Source: Camarhynchus parvulus
Lineage: Eukaryota; Chordata; Aves; Passeriformes; Thraupidae
Reading direction: 5' to 3'
Length of the DNA: 64,000 bases
NCBI RefSeq assembly: GCF_901933205.1
Contig: NC_044573.1
Span: 48,079,493-48,143,492, forward strand
The position numbers and the translations under genes were made by a program. Within the stretch, counting starts at the first letter, position 1; each line of letters opens with the position of its first letter. Shown here one piece after another: positions 1 to 13,800 of the stretch. The notes under the pieces were generated by a model. The model ran no database searches, was not told the DNA's origin, and saw only the letters and a list, made by a program, of their open reading frames with translations.

Positions 1-2288
1 TCAAGTGAAAAGATCCTACCTGTACTGGAAATGAACATACAGTCTCTAGGAAGGCAGAACACTTGAGCAGCAAACATTCCGGTCAAGAGTTTTACAAAAG
101 AATTAAGGGTTCAGCCAAAAGTTTTTAAAACAAGAAAACTTGCTTATTTTACCACCAACTACTCTAAGAAGAGCTTGCCTCCCCAAGGCTAGTGCATTTT
201 TGGCACAGTCTGTGCTTTGCTCAGGGCTCTAACCACAATCACCCAATGGCTGTCACTCTCAGAGCAGCCTGTGATTGCCAACGCCTCAGAAATTCTTAGA
301 ACAGCCAAAAGGAGAAGCAAATGACAGGAGTTGGTCCAAGAAAGGGAAAAATCAAAAGGCAGGTAATTAGCAGTAAGCATCCATGTTTGGAGGTCCTGGT
401 TTTTTTCCAAGTGACTGACTTTCTAGAAAATACTCAGGAACGCCATTACAATTTTCACTCAAGAGCTGAAAACTCAGTAGATGTGACAAAATTTCTCTCA
501 ACAAGAGATGATTAGTAGGGTATGACAAAAATCAAAAAAACCGAAAGAGCTCCTATCAAAGATGAGTCTGTAACAGCTTGTGCCAGAGGACCCCAAAACA
601 CTGACTTCAAAGCCACTGCAAACCAAGAACAGTACCTGACACACTTCCTTTGTTAGCAAAATTTCTTTTGGGTTGAGGGCTCTTCTGTGACAATTTTAAG
701 GTTCATAAGGACAATAAATCTAACAAAGATATCAAAGCCTGGCACATTGATCAGAGCTGAAGTTACAACAAAAAGGATGCATTATCTAACTATTAATGCT
801 GTACTTCAAGAGTGCAAGCAACTACTTTAATTTCAGACGTATTTCAGGTTGAAGTTGCAATCACTAGGTACAAAAGTCTTCTAAGACTCATTCTCTACTC
901 ATTTTTTAGGGCTTCTCACAGCATCCTTCAGAGTAAAAGTCCATATTGTTGACATGAATTATGTAAAATCTGTAGCCACCATCAGCTGTCATTTTAATTT
1001 TACTACTAAACACAAAGCAACAATTTAAATATGAAGCTGACCTAGCAATTTCCTTATTCTGCTTCAGTGCCTGTATTTGGCAACTGTATACTAATGTATT
1101 ACCAATAGAATTTAATGGGAGTATTTTCAGGTTTTAGAGTTTCTAAAACCATCTTTTCCTAGGGTTATATACCCACAGCCTAACTCCTACACTTTATGAA
1201 AGCTTTTTATTTCACACAGAACAACACATTGCCTTCTGAATTGTCATTATGGAACAAAGGTATGTCCATCAAGCTCTTTTTCAGTTATGGAATACTTCAC
1301 ATATATATCAAATGACAGAAGGAAACTAAACACCCCAAAGTCTCAGTATGTGACTCACATGTCAAAATATGTCCCAATGCATAAAACACCTCTATTTTTG
1401 TTCAATGTTAATAACTACATTTACAAGACTGCTTACAAATGTTCTTAAGGAAAGCAGAAATGTTTTTGCAGAGCTCCAAAGGTACATGGAGCAAATTCTC
1501 TATAATTTTTTTCATGGGTTTCAAAAATGAGTCAAGGAACTACTATAAAGAACAGCAAATTTAAGATTAAGTGCATAATATGCAAATGTCCATCATCTAG
1601 AATGCTCTAATATAGTGCTTTGAGTGCTCTAATATAGTGCTTTATCTTATTTTCTGTATTTATCAGGGCTTTTTTTTTTCCACAAAGTTACTAAATTCTC
1701 TTCTGATCCTGCATTTATTTTTGTGACATATTTTTATATTACTCAGTATTTCTCAAGCTTATGAGATTATTAAAATCAATGTATTTTAAACTTTCATTGT
1801 GCAATTCTGGCAGAAAGCACATATACTGGAAAACCATTTTTAGAGTTCAGATAGTCTTTCTAGTAGGTCACTAAATACAATTGCAGGACTTCGATGTATT
1901 TCCTTGCTTTATCAGCCATATCAATCTGATGCAATCAGCACTAACCTGCTTTTTCCCTAAACAAAACACATACACATACAAGAGAGAACAGAATCAAATA
2001 TAATACTTCTCTATCTTCCACAAAGTTGTATTCTCCTTTTCTTTTGGGGACTGCACTACTGTGACTTCTGATGATTTAGAATGGACAGCAACACTTTTCA
2101 GCCAAGGTATAAATCCTACTTTAACCACTGTCACTGGTGATAATGAAAAGAATTCTCTTTTACTTACTCAAAAGAAAACTGCCTTGCACTAGGCATGAGA
2201 AATGTTTTACTACAAATTTTGCTAGGTATTTTGCCATTGTACATGTCTTAATTATATAGAGTATTTTGTAAAAGAAATTCTTCCTTAC
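1..2288 (-). other. UTRN: Intron after the exon 66-like exon (partial)
   Basis: AT-rich sequence starting at the donor gtaagg (2288-2283 on the UTRN strand) and running off the window. It holds the 22-bp tandem duplication at 1603-1643. No next exon is visible, and I see no repeat family or other gene. Confidence 0.85.
1603..1643. repeat. Two-copy tandem duplication, 22-bp period
   Basis: The 19-base unit tgctctaatatagtgcttt occurs at 1603-1621 and again at 1625-1643 without a mismatch, so it is a recent local duplication in the intron. Confidence 0.9.
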
Positions 2289-2374
2289 ATCTGTACTTCT
2301 CTTCCAGAAGGCCCTTAGAAAGAGACATCAAGCCAATTTTCAGGGACTGCACTCGAATTTTTCCAGTTCGGCCA
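2289..2374 (-). CDS. UTRN: UTRN exon (dystrophin exon 66 equivalent), EF-hand region
   Basis: This 86-bp exon matches dystrophin exon 66 in length. It encodes (S)[19 protein letters not shown] followed by KGLLEEKYR and one base of Tyr. GRTGKI is the conserved loop-like motif between the two EF-hand-like domains. The acceptor is ttataatttcag before 2374. The donor is GAT|gtaagg after 2289 (phase 2 in, phase 1 out). The split first codon is AG+T, giving Ser where mammals have Thr (VYDTGRTG). This is the last exon in the window; the next (158 bp in dystrophin, containing CDQRxLGLLLHD) is not present in 1-2288. Confidence 0.96.
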
Positions 2375-5300
2375 CTGAAATTATAAAGACAAGACAATTT
2401 AATACAGTTTCATTTCATTTCATTCCAACTCTAGTCTATTATATAATACAAAGACATTAGAGAGCTACATTTCAAATATACTTCAGATCTAAAAAAAACC
2501 ATTAACACTAAAAACCACATTAAGAAGTCTTCCCTCATAAAAGCTCAGCTTGCCTTCCAAGTGGTTTTACGTGTCAAAACAGCCTGTATTAATACAAAAG
2601 AACAGACATTTAGCTCTGCAAAGTTCTGAAAGTAATTTATTAATGTGATACACACAGAAAAAAATAGATGAGCACACAGCAGGAAGGCCTATTACTCAGT
2701 GTGAAACACAACGACTGTAAGATGAAACCAAGTTTTGACATCACAGTAATTAAATATCTTCTTTTTTTTTGTTTTATGTTTTAAATGTTTTGACATACAC
2801 CATTTTGGGACATAACGAGACAATCACATGCACTAATTCAATGATTTGGAGCTGTCATTCTTTTTAAGCAATGTCACTTCAGGCTCATCTTGCCCAGCCT
2901 GACAAAAAAGTATGTCCAAACCTAAAAAGCAACTTGAGAATAGGGAAGTAGGTACCAAAGCAAGTAATGTTAAGCCTGCAGGGCAAGTGCTGCTGAAAAG
3001 ATACTAAAACAAAAACCCAGCTTACAGGGAAAACGACAATTTTAAAGTTCAGAAGATCAATGCAAAAACACATTCTTAAGAATTCTTTCTTTTTTCAAAC
3101 ATGAAAAAAATGTGACGCAATTTGTCTTTAAATGAGACATAGCAAAAAAAATCTGTAGAATAGTTAAACTCTATATTTTACACACATAAGGTTAACTGGG
3201 TCTTTCACCAACAAGTAAGATAACACTAAATTAATTATCGCCTCAAACCTTACTTTGGTCCTTTCTGCCACACAGAAGTTATATATACTTTAATTACTTT
3301 TGAAGTGGTTACTACATATCTCTTTATATCCTATCCATTCAGCATATGGTCTGCTGTCTGATTTACTTCACAAATGTTGTGCTGAATACAAAATTATTAA
3401 TTTACTCCTGGGTTCTTGATAAATTAGCTAAGCAACTTACAAATATCAATGCATTTGTCTTCACAACATCATCTAATCTAGTAAAACTAGACAGCAGTAT
3501 CTTCCTTCCATAAGACAGAACAGAGGTACACAGAAATTATTGCCAAATTAATCAAAAACATCTATTACTTTTACTGCCTAGTTGGAAAATCAGGACCCAA
3601 TTTTCCAGAATGCTATAAAAGTGCCACCTTTTTATATATTCAAGCTTAGCTTCAAATTACCTCTTTCAATCACAGACACTACATCATTCTGGCACACCTT
3701 GCCATCTAAATGGCTCATTTTACACCCTGATAAAGTTATTTCCCTATTCCTTCCTGTGTATGGTTGTTTGTGCTTTAAATTTATATTCATCAGGAAAAAA
3801 AGTGAACACTCATTTGGGTTTGATTTAACTCGGAACTGACCACATCATTTGTTTAATACAGATAGAAAGTGAGACTTTGCAGCTAAAAGATCAGGGCACA
3901 AAGGCTTCAAGCTTCTCCTGATTTCAGAAGATTTCTGTAGGGTCTTTGAAAAACTTCCCTCACATAAAAAGCATTTTCTCAATAAATTACATTAATAATT
4001 ACAAAGTCTGCAATATTAAATTTTTCAAAAAGTAACATATTCACCCTTAATCTCTTTCTTGGAAATAGATATAACACTGTAATATCATATATTCAATAAA
4101 AAAACACAACACACCAAAGCCAAATGCCACACACACTGCCTCTCTCCCCCAAAGCCATAGGCATTGTAGTCCTGACATTACCAAGCCAATGCTTGGAAAT
4201 TTCCAAGCCAATGGTTTAAGTTTTCCCATCTTAGTGAGCCACAAAACCACTGAGATCAGGAGGGGCCTCCTGAGACCAATGCCCCTGCTCAGTCAGGTAG
4301 AGCAGGTTTCCCTGGAATCCCACTTCAGTATCTTCAAGGATGGAGACTAAAGCGCTTCTCTGAGTAACCTGCGGCACTGTTTGATCACTCATATTAAAAG
4401 CATTTTCTTTTAATATGTTTAAGCAGAATTTCCTGTGTTCCAAGTAGTGCCTGCTGCCTCTTGTCCTGTCACTGCACACTACTGAGAAAAGTCTGGCTCC
4501 ATCTTCTCTTCTGCTCCCATTTATGCACATTGATAAGATCCCCCTGAAACTTCTCTTCCTTCAGCCTCTACTGATACATCAGTTACTCCAAGTCCTCAAT
4601 TGTCTTCATGGTACTTCACTGGACTCATGCCAATTTATCCACTTTTTTTTTTTTTCCCTGAGGGAGCCCAGAACTGGACCCAGGACTCCAGATGTGTCTC
4701 ACCAATGCTGAGCAGAAGTGCAGGATCACCTCCCTCAATCTGCTGGGAGACTATTAGGCTACTTTGCCACAAGCCTGTTGTGCAAGGTGCTTTTGAATGG
4801 CATAACCATCTAATTGTCCTATGTGTACAAAACCTAAGAATGAAGGCTTTATAGTGGGACGATTCAAGAAACTTTTTAATTTCTGAATTCGTAAAAATTT
4901 ATGCCACATGTGTCATATATGCCACAAATGTCAGCACACTATTCAGACTCATTATAGCAATACAAGCATGCTTGTCATTACAAAATCAATTGATAAGGCC
5001 ACTTTGGGCAGCTCAGATATTTTTTTGCTCTGATCCTGATGAAGGGGAGCCTGATTCTATTCCTTTCTCTAAATAACTTTCTAACACAGAGTTAGAATCC
5101 AAAACTTCTTGAAAAGCAAGCACAGTCTATACCATAGTCAAAACAGAGGCCTGTGAAATCTGTAAATTATAAATGTACTAACCAGGATATAATTAATACT
5201 AAATTGTTGAATGTAAGTGTAAAAACTACTGTTTACCAGCAGTGGTATGCAAATATTCTGCAGCATTGTGATGACATAGACATAATATATATAAGTATTT

Positions 5301-8300
5301 TATCTAAGCATGTGACTGCCAAAAGGACAACCAGTGATGGGCACAGCTGCATACAGGAGTTAGCCAGATTAGAAAAAGTTGTCAGACAGGCAACACAATT
5401 AAATATAAGAGATTGCAATCAGGAATACACAATAAAGAATCTTGGAGAACAGTATTATAACATGAAGTCTAGAGGAACCCTATGTCCCTGGGGGAGGAGG
5501 GACAATAGCATAGAACCATCAGGAAAACTAGAGAATGAAGATGAGCCCAGAGACATTCAGCCTTCTCTTGTCAAAGAGCTCTCAGGCCTAGACAACACTG
5601 GCACTGCAGCTGAGGACTGCCAGGGACTGCAGCTATCAGTTATCTGCATAGCCCAGCAACACAAGGCAGCCCGGTAGATCAGTGAAGGTGAGCACAGACA
5701 TCTCCCCTTGATCACCCACAGACAAGTCAGACAAAGGAGCTCATTTTCCTGCCTTACAGAGGGCTAGAACCTTCCCAGAGCCTTCTTACTGCTATCACAG
5801 CCTGCTAAGCTGCTCCCACTGAGTGCTCTATGAATCCAAACAGCCATCATAAACACAGCAGATGCAAGTGGAGTGCATGCAGAAAACTTCCATCAGCTAC
5901 TGTCAAAACCAGGGCATACATAAAGTTAAGGCTGACTGAGCAGGTATCTCATCCTCATTCCTCAGAAGTTCAGATTTGACTGAAATGGACACGCTGGTAA
6001 GGCCTGGGATATTAATTCAGGCTGGTGTTAGAATCTGCCAGGTGTATTTGTGCAATGAAAACAAAGTTCTGATTCTTCAGGGGAATATTGGGCTGCAGAG
6101 AATGAGCATGAAAGACAGCTTTGATCATATGGAAAATGTCAGCATAGATACCAAAGATACCCTTCTCAGACTAATGTACCAAAGAAATTCAATTTAAAAG
6201 AAGGCATTATCAAAAGTATCCCAGCATTAAAAAAAACCTAAGAAAATTTAAAAGTTGAAATACAGGAAGTCAGGTAAACATTGCAAAATATTTAAACAGT
6301 GCACATAAAAGTTTCTTTATGGGTAATTCTAATTGAAATGAGTCATCACCCTGAATCAGTACATATAGAAGCAACTAATTTCAAGGGGTGTTAAGCTACT
6401 CCATTACTCCTGAAAGCTATCAGTCCTTTTTCTATAAATGATGTCTGGGGATTTCAACAAATGTGACAGTATATAGTTGAAAAGAAAAACCACCAGCTAT
6501 TGCTTTTGGATGCTTTAAACACAGGCCTAGCCAAAGTATTTTATAGAGCAAAACTTCCTTCATAGTTCTCATTCTAAGTATCAAGATATTTATCTCTAAT
6601 TTCACACATAAAAAATCTTTGGACTAGCCAAAAAAAGAACTTTAAGTTTGGAAAATGTTTACAAGGGCAGATGTTGATGTCTGGAACAACCTTTGAGTCC
6701 TTGATGTACCAAAAGTCACTGAGTAATTTTAGTGTTTCTCTCCTCTGCTCAGAATGAATAATTCCTGATGTGTCAGAAAAAAAGCAGAACATAACAGACC
6801 TTTTCTAAAAATAAATTGGTTCTTTTTAAGGGCCAAAGACATCTGCAGGTTAAGTCTGGAGAACTATTCAGTTTGCCATTAATCTATGAATCTGTAATTA
6901 CATCTCAGGTTAGCAGCATGTGACTAACAAATGCTTTTTGTTGGCAGTTTAACAACTTGACACATTTTATATGCATAATACCAATGCACTATATACAATG
7001 GAAATGCCAAGACACAAATTAGCTCTTTTGTAAAGGCCAGTTTAGAAAACAAAACCAAATATTCCAGCTTAGAATTGCTGTCTGGTCTTCTAGCTTTTCT
7101 TTTTCTTCCTGGAGTGAATTTGAAAGGGGAGCAAGGAAATACACTGTAAAATGTAATTTTCTCTCAGTAAACCTTCGTCCTCGATTTTTCAAAGTTTAAA
7201 TAAAGTCTCAATGGGCTTGAAGAATTATCTACACTAAGTTTTCAACATAATAGTCAAGGGGAAATGGGAGAAACTGGAAACATTACTGAAAGAAAGATTT
7301 GCTGCTTACCAAGTGCATTTTAAATATGAACAGATTAAAGAACTGACTTCTACCTGAAGTTAAGGTGCAAAGGTAAGCTAAAGAAAATGTAGTAGATTTG
7401 TGTTCAGTCTGAAAGAAAACAAAACCCAGCCAGTAACTACAAAAAAATTTCTGACATCACTACGTCTATTATTCTAAATTGCCAATAACATTTAAGTCAA
7501 GCAACTCCCTTGATCTGCTGCTCTATTTGCAAGTGATGTGTTTGCTTATTCACGATACAGAACTCTCCAAAATAAAAATAAATGCAGGAAGAAATCCCAG
7601 TCAATATTTGATGGACCCTCTAATTTTTCAGCAGTAATGGGGAGAAGTCCAACTAACAGAAAAGTCACAATATTTAACAGCAATGTTTGAATGCCAGTAG
7701 CCAGCAGATAAATGGCAAATGGTTCTGTGTACTCTGTTCCCTCCTTCCCTCTCCCCTAAAACCAAAATAAAGTAAAATATCCAGGAAGTACAGGACAACT
7801 GGTATGTAATCCTCTGAGGGGAAAAAAGCAAAAAGCTATGAACTGTTAGAATTTGGCACTGAGTGAACATATTGAAGACAATGTATACATCTACAAGTAA
7901 AACCTCCCATTTGCAAAGCCAGGCATAAGAATTTTTATCGCTCTTCAAGAAATACTTTTGCTCTTTTCAACTTCAAATGGGGAGAAAGAAAATAAATTTT
8001 GTAACCACCCTCATGGAGCTTAGTAATTCTGATCTGTAATTTTTGTTATAGCTCTGAACTATTTTCAGTCAGACACACTGAAGCAACCACAACCTGCGCT
8101 GCACTACTGAGTCCTTAGTAAGCTCCAAAAGATTCTTGAAAGGCCTTTGCTGAAGCAATGTAAGGAGACACATTTTAGGGCACAGAGGAGCTGATGGAAA
8201 CCAAGTCTTTCCCCAGCTTTTACTACACAAGGGAGATAAGGATAGTGAATGCCACTAAGAAAAACAGGCAACAAACTCATGACTCGAAAAGTGCAATTAA

Positions 8301-9147
8301 ATAAAAGTAGATTGCTTGCAGGTCATGCAGGCTGACATAGGGCGGGGCACAGAGGGCAGAGTTCAATTTCCAGCAGAAGAAAGAACTGACAAAGGGCTCA
8401 GAAAGAACTGGCCAAAACCACAAAGGGCTGCTGGACTAGTGTTTTCAAGCTTTTTGAGACTTAGTTCTCTCTCTGGAAAAAGCAAATGTGTATTTAAATA
8501 AACCCACAAGTTCTTAGTGTAAGCATCCCGAAATATTCTTTAGGCAAACTCAATGTCCTTGGGAAATACAGCCTTGCTGCCAGGACAAGGGCTGGTGGAC
8601 CACGTAACACCAGCCCTCAGAACTGATCCATGGAGCTGTACGTGCTGGAATGGAGCCATGATTAGGACACTGCTGACCCTCCAGAATCAGACAGGCTTTA
8701 GTGCTGAGATCACAACAACCTCCATTTGACAGAGGACTCAGGGCAGGGAGCTCAGCCAGAACTATGAATGCAAGTAACTAAGTGTAAAATACAGGAAAAA
8801 ACTGTCCCCGCCTATGGCAGAAATAGAATCTGATCTGAATGGCCATCAATCTGGTAGACTTGGCATATTCACAGTAGGAACACAGCAAAAGCAGCGTCCT
8901 AGGTCTCTACTCACATACATATTTTTTAAAATCCTTTCAATGTTTCTTTGGTAGTAGTACAAAAGCAGTGTAATCTTAGTTCAGTGCTGAGCAGGACAGC
9001 ATAAGAAACACTTTATTGCATGCAACTGTACTTTCATTATGGAGCCAAAAACATCAGAAGATAACTTTTTAATAAAGAAATTTTTAAGGCTTTATAATTT
9101 GTAATTCCTGGGAGTAGACACTGTGACAAAAACCCCATTTTTCTTAC
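2375..9147 (-). other. UTRN: Intron between exon 65-like and exon 66-like exons
   Basis: 6,773 bases. It contains the CR1 fragment at 4236-4755. The plus-strand frame 5153-5677 (175 codons, no ATG-led product I recognise) has a GC-richer second half that could be an old unrecognised repeat. The rest shows nothing I can name. Confidence 0.85.
4236..4755 (-). mobile_element. CR1 LINE, diverged 3' fragment
   Basis: The minus strand gives typical CR1 text: agcattggtgagacacatc, gtccagttctgggctccct, then a frame fragment SRREDGARLFSVVCSDRTRG. The element is diverged, with a 13-T insertion at 4643-4655, and it lacks a clear tail repeat. It sits in the intron between the exons at 2374 and 9148, in the UTRN sense. 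Confidence 0.85.
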
Positions 9148-9349
9148 CTATCGTACACGTTGAGTAGCCAGTTAAGACACATGTCTACACAGAGAGGAAC
9201 ATTCACCATATCTTTGTGTTTCTCTTCCAGTCCACTGTAGATGGTAGTGAGACAGCTGATCACATCCTGGACACCAATCAGCTGATCATTTTGACTCAAC
9301 TTGTGCTGTTTGAAAACTTCACTTGTTGTGTTCAGGTCCAACAGGTCCA
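9148..9349 (-). CDS. UTRN: UTRN exon (dystrophin exon 65 equivalent), EF-hand 1 region
   Basis: This 202-bp exon has the dystrophin exon 65 length. It starts (L)[18 protein letters not shown], continues with [20 protein letters not shown], and ends [14 protein letters not shown] plus two bases (AG) of a split codon. It encodes most of the first EF-hand-like domain of the beta-dystroglycan-binding module. The residues [18 protein letters not shown] are utrophin-like; dystrophin has a different sequence there. The acceptor tctattattag lies before 9349 with a T-rich tract upstream. The donor is TAG|gtaagaa after 9148. The open frame continues upstream into the intron up to 9584, but that part is not coding. 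Confidence 0.97.
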
Positions 9350-9358
9350 CTAATAATA

Positions 9359-9391
9359 GATTTAAAAAAATAATAGGATTTAAAAAAATAA
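9359..9391. repeat. Two-copy repeat next to a splice acceptor
   Basis: The unit gatttaaaaaaataa occurs at 9359-9373 and 9377-9391 (18-bp period). Read on the UTRN strand it gives two T-rich stretches just before the acceptor at 9350-9351, so it contributes the polypyrimidine tract of that intron. Confidence 0.85.
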
Positions 9392-10328
9392 AATTAAGAA
9401 ATGTGTGAATACACATTGACAATAATTGTAGCAAACACTGCAAACAACTATCCCAGTGGCTTTCATTTAGTAACTTTATAGTGACAAACCTTTCTCTGTG
9501 ACAAGTCAATAGCATTTGGGCACTATTTACTTTAAAAAAAACTAGAATACAAACATAATGGCACTGCACAGCCCAGAACAACATTAAAATAGCTGCTAAA
9601 GTAGTCTGTGTACTTAGAGGATCCTAACTTTGGATGCACACACAGAGAATTCCTGAGGCTTTATGGGATTCTTCATATTTACCATAAAGCAGAATCCTAT
9701 AAAATGACTATCACTTTTGATCAAATGTAAAGCAAAGCAAATTCTTAGGCAAGAATTCTTCCTTAAAGCCCTGATTAACTGAATAGCAGTTGCTAAATTA
9801 GGGCTTAAAAGAAAGCAGGAAGATTATTTATAGTAATTTTCCAGAACACTAAATGCTATGCTTTCTTAAAAAATATTTTTATCTCCTTTATTACAGAATT
9901 CTTTCTATAAGCAGTTGGTGATGCAATGGATATTTAAAAGGGGAAAAGGGGTTTTGCTCTCAAAACCATTCAAATGTGATTGTGAAAATCTGGGGTTTGC
10001 ATGGTGAAAAGAAAATGTCATCAATGAGCACTTCTACCTCCTTTTGCAAATGGAAGTGGAAAAGATGAAAAGTAAATGGTACAATCCTCAAGTCACTTTT
10101 TTTTTTTAATGGAAGCAAGGACTTTACCTTAAAAATATAATTGCAATGTATTAATATGCTTGCTACAATATACATAACATGCAGTTGGAGTATATTAAAA
10201 GCTCATACTGAGCTGTTTGTGAAGAATCAGTAACACATTTGCACTATAAATGTCATCTCTCAAATGAAAAAAAATCCACATGACAATCTCTGGCATGTTG
10301 TGAACTGCTCTTCATCAATCATCACAAT

Positions 10329-10885
10329 GAATCATAGAATCAGAAAATTATTTTTCTTGGAAGAGACCTTAAAGATTTTCTAGTTCCAACCTAGAAACTT
10401 GCCATGGCAGGAATATCTCCCACTAGACCAGGCTGCTCAAAGCTCCATCCAGCCCGGCTTTGAACACTAGCAGGGATGGAGCATCCACAACATCTCTGGG
10501 CAATCTATGCCAGTGTCCCACCATCCTCACAGTAAACAATTTCTTCCTAATACCTAATCTAAATGTCTCTTCCTTTAGTTTAGAACTGCTTCTCCTTGTC
10601 CTATCACAATCTGTCCTTTTAAAAAAGTTACTCTCCCTATTTTTTATAAGCCTCGTTAGGTACTGAAAGGCTGCTCTGAGGTGTCCCTGGAGCCTTCTCT
10701 TCTCCAGGGTAAACAACCTCAGCTCTCTCAGCCCTCCCTCATAGGAGAGGTGCTCCATCCCCCAGCCATCCTCATTGCTTGCCTCTTGACCTGCTCCAAC
10801 AGGTCTACACCTTTCCTGTGCTGAGCACCTTGGATCTAGATGCATTATCCCAGGTGGGGTCTCACAAAAGCAGAGGGGGAGAATA
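10329..10885 (-). mobile_element. CR1 LINE, 3'-end fragment
   Basis: On the minus strand this ends in the CR1-type tail (gattctatgatt). Upstream it shows the CR1 3' body: ggttggaactag, gggagatattcctgcc, and a remnant of the end of the reverse-transcriptase ORF. That remnant reads RSSSKLKEETFRLGIRKKLF then TVRMVGHWHRLP. About 550 bases survive, cut off at the 5' side as is usual for CR1. The frame is not functional. It lies in the intron between the exons at 9349 and 15272, in the UTRN sense. Confidence 0.9.
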
Positions 10886-13800
10886 ACAGTGTTAAAATAA
10901 GGAGCCCAGATTTGCATCTTGTGCAAATTGGATAACTCTGTCTGGGCTGGAAAGCAAGTACAACAGAAAAAGAAGTAAGAGCAAGGTAACATTAACCACT
11001 GTAAGCAACTCTGTCAAGAACTCAGGGATCATCTACCAAAAGAAGGTTGCATTCCCAACCCCTTTTCCCCTATCTACCCTTCCTCACATCTTTGCAAAGT
11101 GAGTAACAGTACCTCACAGCCCTTGCCTTTCCTCTACTGCACTAAAATCGGTACATTCTGTTCTCACCTCACAGCATCAGATTTGCAGGGGATTACATTT
11201 GTTTGGTTTTCATTTTCTTTCTTGTGTGTTTGGGGATATTTTAAGCCCTTCTCTTGGGCTTGCAAACAAACGCCAGCCATGTATTTATCAAAGAGGTAGA
11301 CTGGTAATTGCAGCAAAACACCTTGCCCCTAGTTTGACCTGAGGTAGCCAAAGTGTTTGGCAATACACTCACTGCAGCATAATCTTCCACAACAGTTATA
11401 AAGGATGTGATACACTGCAAAAGGCTCACACGCATATCTAAAACCAACATGAACCCAAAAACAATTCGCAGCGTAATCCTGACTACTTTTTGAGACATGG
11501 AAGGAAGCCAAGTGAGGGTAACCTACTATCCCCATGACATACATGCTGAACTTAGGACATGGCCACTTTTCACACTTCCCCTTTGTGACTTCAAAAACCC
11601 TAATGACAAAGAAAACCCCATAAAAATGAATGCAATCAGTTTTGTTTTGGTATTAGTTTTTATTTTATGTTTGAGCTGTAGGAGTTTTTTGTTTGTTTTG
11701 TCTGGGGTTTTTATGTTTTCTGGTTATTTTGCGACCTGTTTCTGTAAGGTACTTAATAGCTGGCTAAAAGCAGGTAATTAGCTTCATAAAACAGACTGAC
11801 AGCACAAAAAACCTGCCCTTTTTAAAGCTTGTGAAAATTCAGAAAGCTTTGGAATGCCAGGAAGTTATAGCCTTTGTCTTTGGCTTAACATTAGCATCCT
11901 TGCACTGAAAAGAAGCAATTCAACAGGCACTAAGCCTGCTAACTTCACATCTTGATCTGCTGGCATTAAGATCTCTCAGTCACATTTCTGCCTGAGTATT
12001 TCAGAAGGACCTGGGAGAGGTACTTCCAGTATTTTTGTACTAAAATCACAGCAAGTCTGATGCTATACTAATGCAAATTAAGCTAAACGTACACACTTTT
12101 GGATGGCACTATCCATAGAGAACAACCAGAGTATATTACTTCCATTCCTGCTTACTTCAGCACTTACCTGGCTGAATAAAATTTGGGACAAGCAGTTACA
12201 CTGTCATGCTATTTCTGGCAAGATGCCTACACAGATTGCAGTGCATTTTTGCAGTACCATTCTGCATCTGCTTGAACATGCTGAATGACCAATCCTGCTT
12301 TTAACCAACCCATGGGCACAAGGCCCATTTTTTCCCTTTCTCTTTTTCCCAAAGAAAGAGAGAAATCATATCATTCAGCACTGTTAAAGCAGGTGTGAGT
12401 GACTGACTTCTTAGCAGCTACATGCTAACTACATGCAGCTGCTAATGGCAAATTTGAGGCTCCTGTAACCCCACCGAAAATAGCAGGGCACTACTGTAGA
12501 GTTTTTGTTAAAAAGACCTTGCAAGTGATAGCAGTTCCTGCAAAGAGACTGCACTCTTCCCTCAAAGAGCAAAGTGCTCACAGCTCTCTTAGTCCCTGAT
12601 GTCTAAATGTTCCATTTTTTCCCCTTGTGTGGTTTATATTCCTATTAACATTCTTAAATTTTAAATCACCTAGAGGAACTCAGCAACGGAATTCTGAATA
12701 TACACGGTGATTTTGTTCCCTTTTTGCCTTTCAGTACTACACTTCAGTATGTGGGGCATTATAATTTCTTGAAAATGAGCTAAAGAATCCTGCACAAGAA
12801 TGAAATATCATCAAGACCTGGTGCTACACAGTTGCCCAATACATCTGCAACACACGATACTCTCTCTGGCCCTATTCTTCTGCTACAGTGGGAAAGCACT
12901 CTCCCTACATCTGCCCCACATAATCTGAGACAGAAAGGCTGAGAATTTGTTACTTCCAGCTTGCAACCTTTCTTACATTCCTGCAAAATATATACACATA
13001 TATATGAAAAGGTACATCTCTGCAGGAACCTACCTGTCAAAAAAAAAAAACCAAGAAGAAACTCAACATTAACTTCTCTTTTAAAAGGAGAATGAGGAAA
13101 ATGGGAGTAACTTCCCTAGAGCTGAGGTTTTTTGACACTTACCAAGAAGAGATAGGGCATCAGCAAAGTTTTCTGAAGTACAATTCTCAAATGAATGTTC
13201 TAAAGTGCAATTGGTCCTGAATCTGCTTGTGAAGCACTTACACTGCAAAGTCAAAATCTATCAGGTGCAAGTGGAACTGTGCATCCAGCTCCAGCTGTGC
13301 TCTTGGGAGTTCCCACCAAAAACACCTTTGACATTATACACACACCATGCCTGTGACATCAATTTGTCACATTTTATAGTGATCTCCATTTTTGCTGATT
13401 TGTTTTGATGTTTTCTTTGCCTTAGCACATGAGCCTTTCCAAAGTATTCTGCATCCAAACACCTTTAAAACACATCTGCAATTAAAATTTTACGAAATAC
13501 AATGGAAGACTAAAGTAACTCAGACCCGAAAATGAATGGCAGTAGTACAGAAGATTACTTTTTTCCCACCTAAAAATAAAATCAGTTCTTTATTAAGAGC
13601 ACATGTATAACAAAAACAAAGATTTTTTTGGCTGTTGTCTCTTCCCACGAAGCACAGAGATGGAGTAAACAAACAGCTTCATCCCTAATAAGGCAGATAG
13701 GACCTGTAGAGATGAAAGTTCTACTCCTAGCTCTTTCAAAGTGGAGTATTGTCTTTACTTCTTATTATTTCCTTCTGTCCTCCCTTCCAACTCCCTCCCC

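Noticed and set aside
9350..9584. Upstream extension of the exon 65-like frame
   Set aside because: The acceptor tctattattag at 9350-9360 and the fit to the preceding exon show that this part is intron.
10423..10992. 189-codon minus-strand frame
   Set aside because: It is the decayed end of a CR1 reverse-transcriptase ORF, covered by the CR1 feature, not a host gene.
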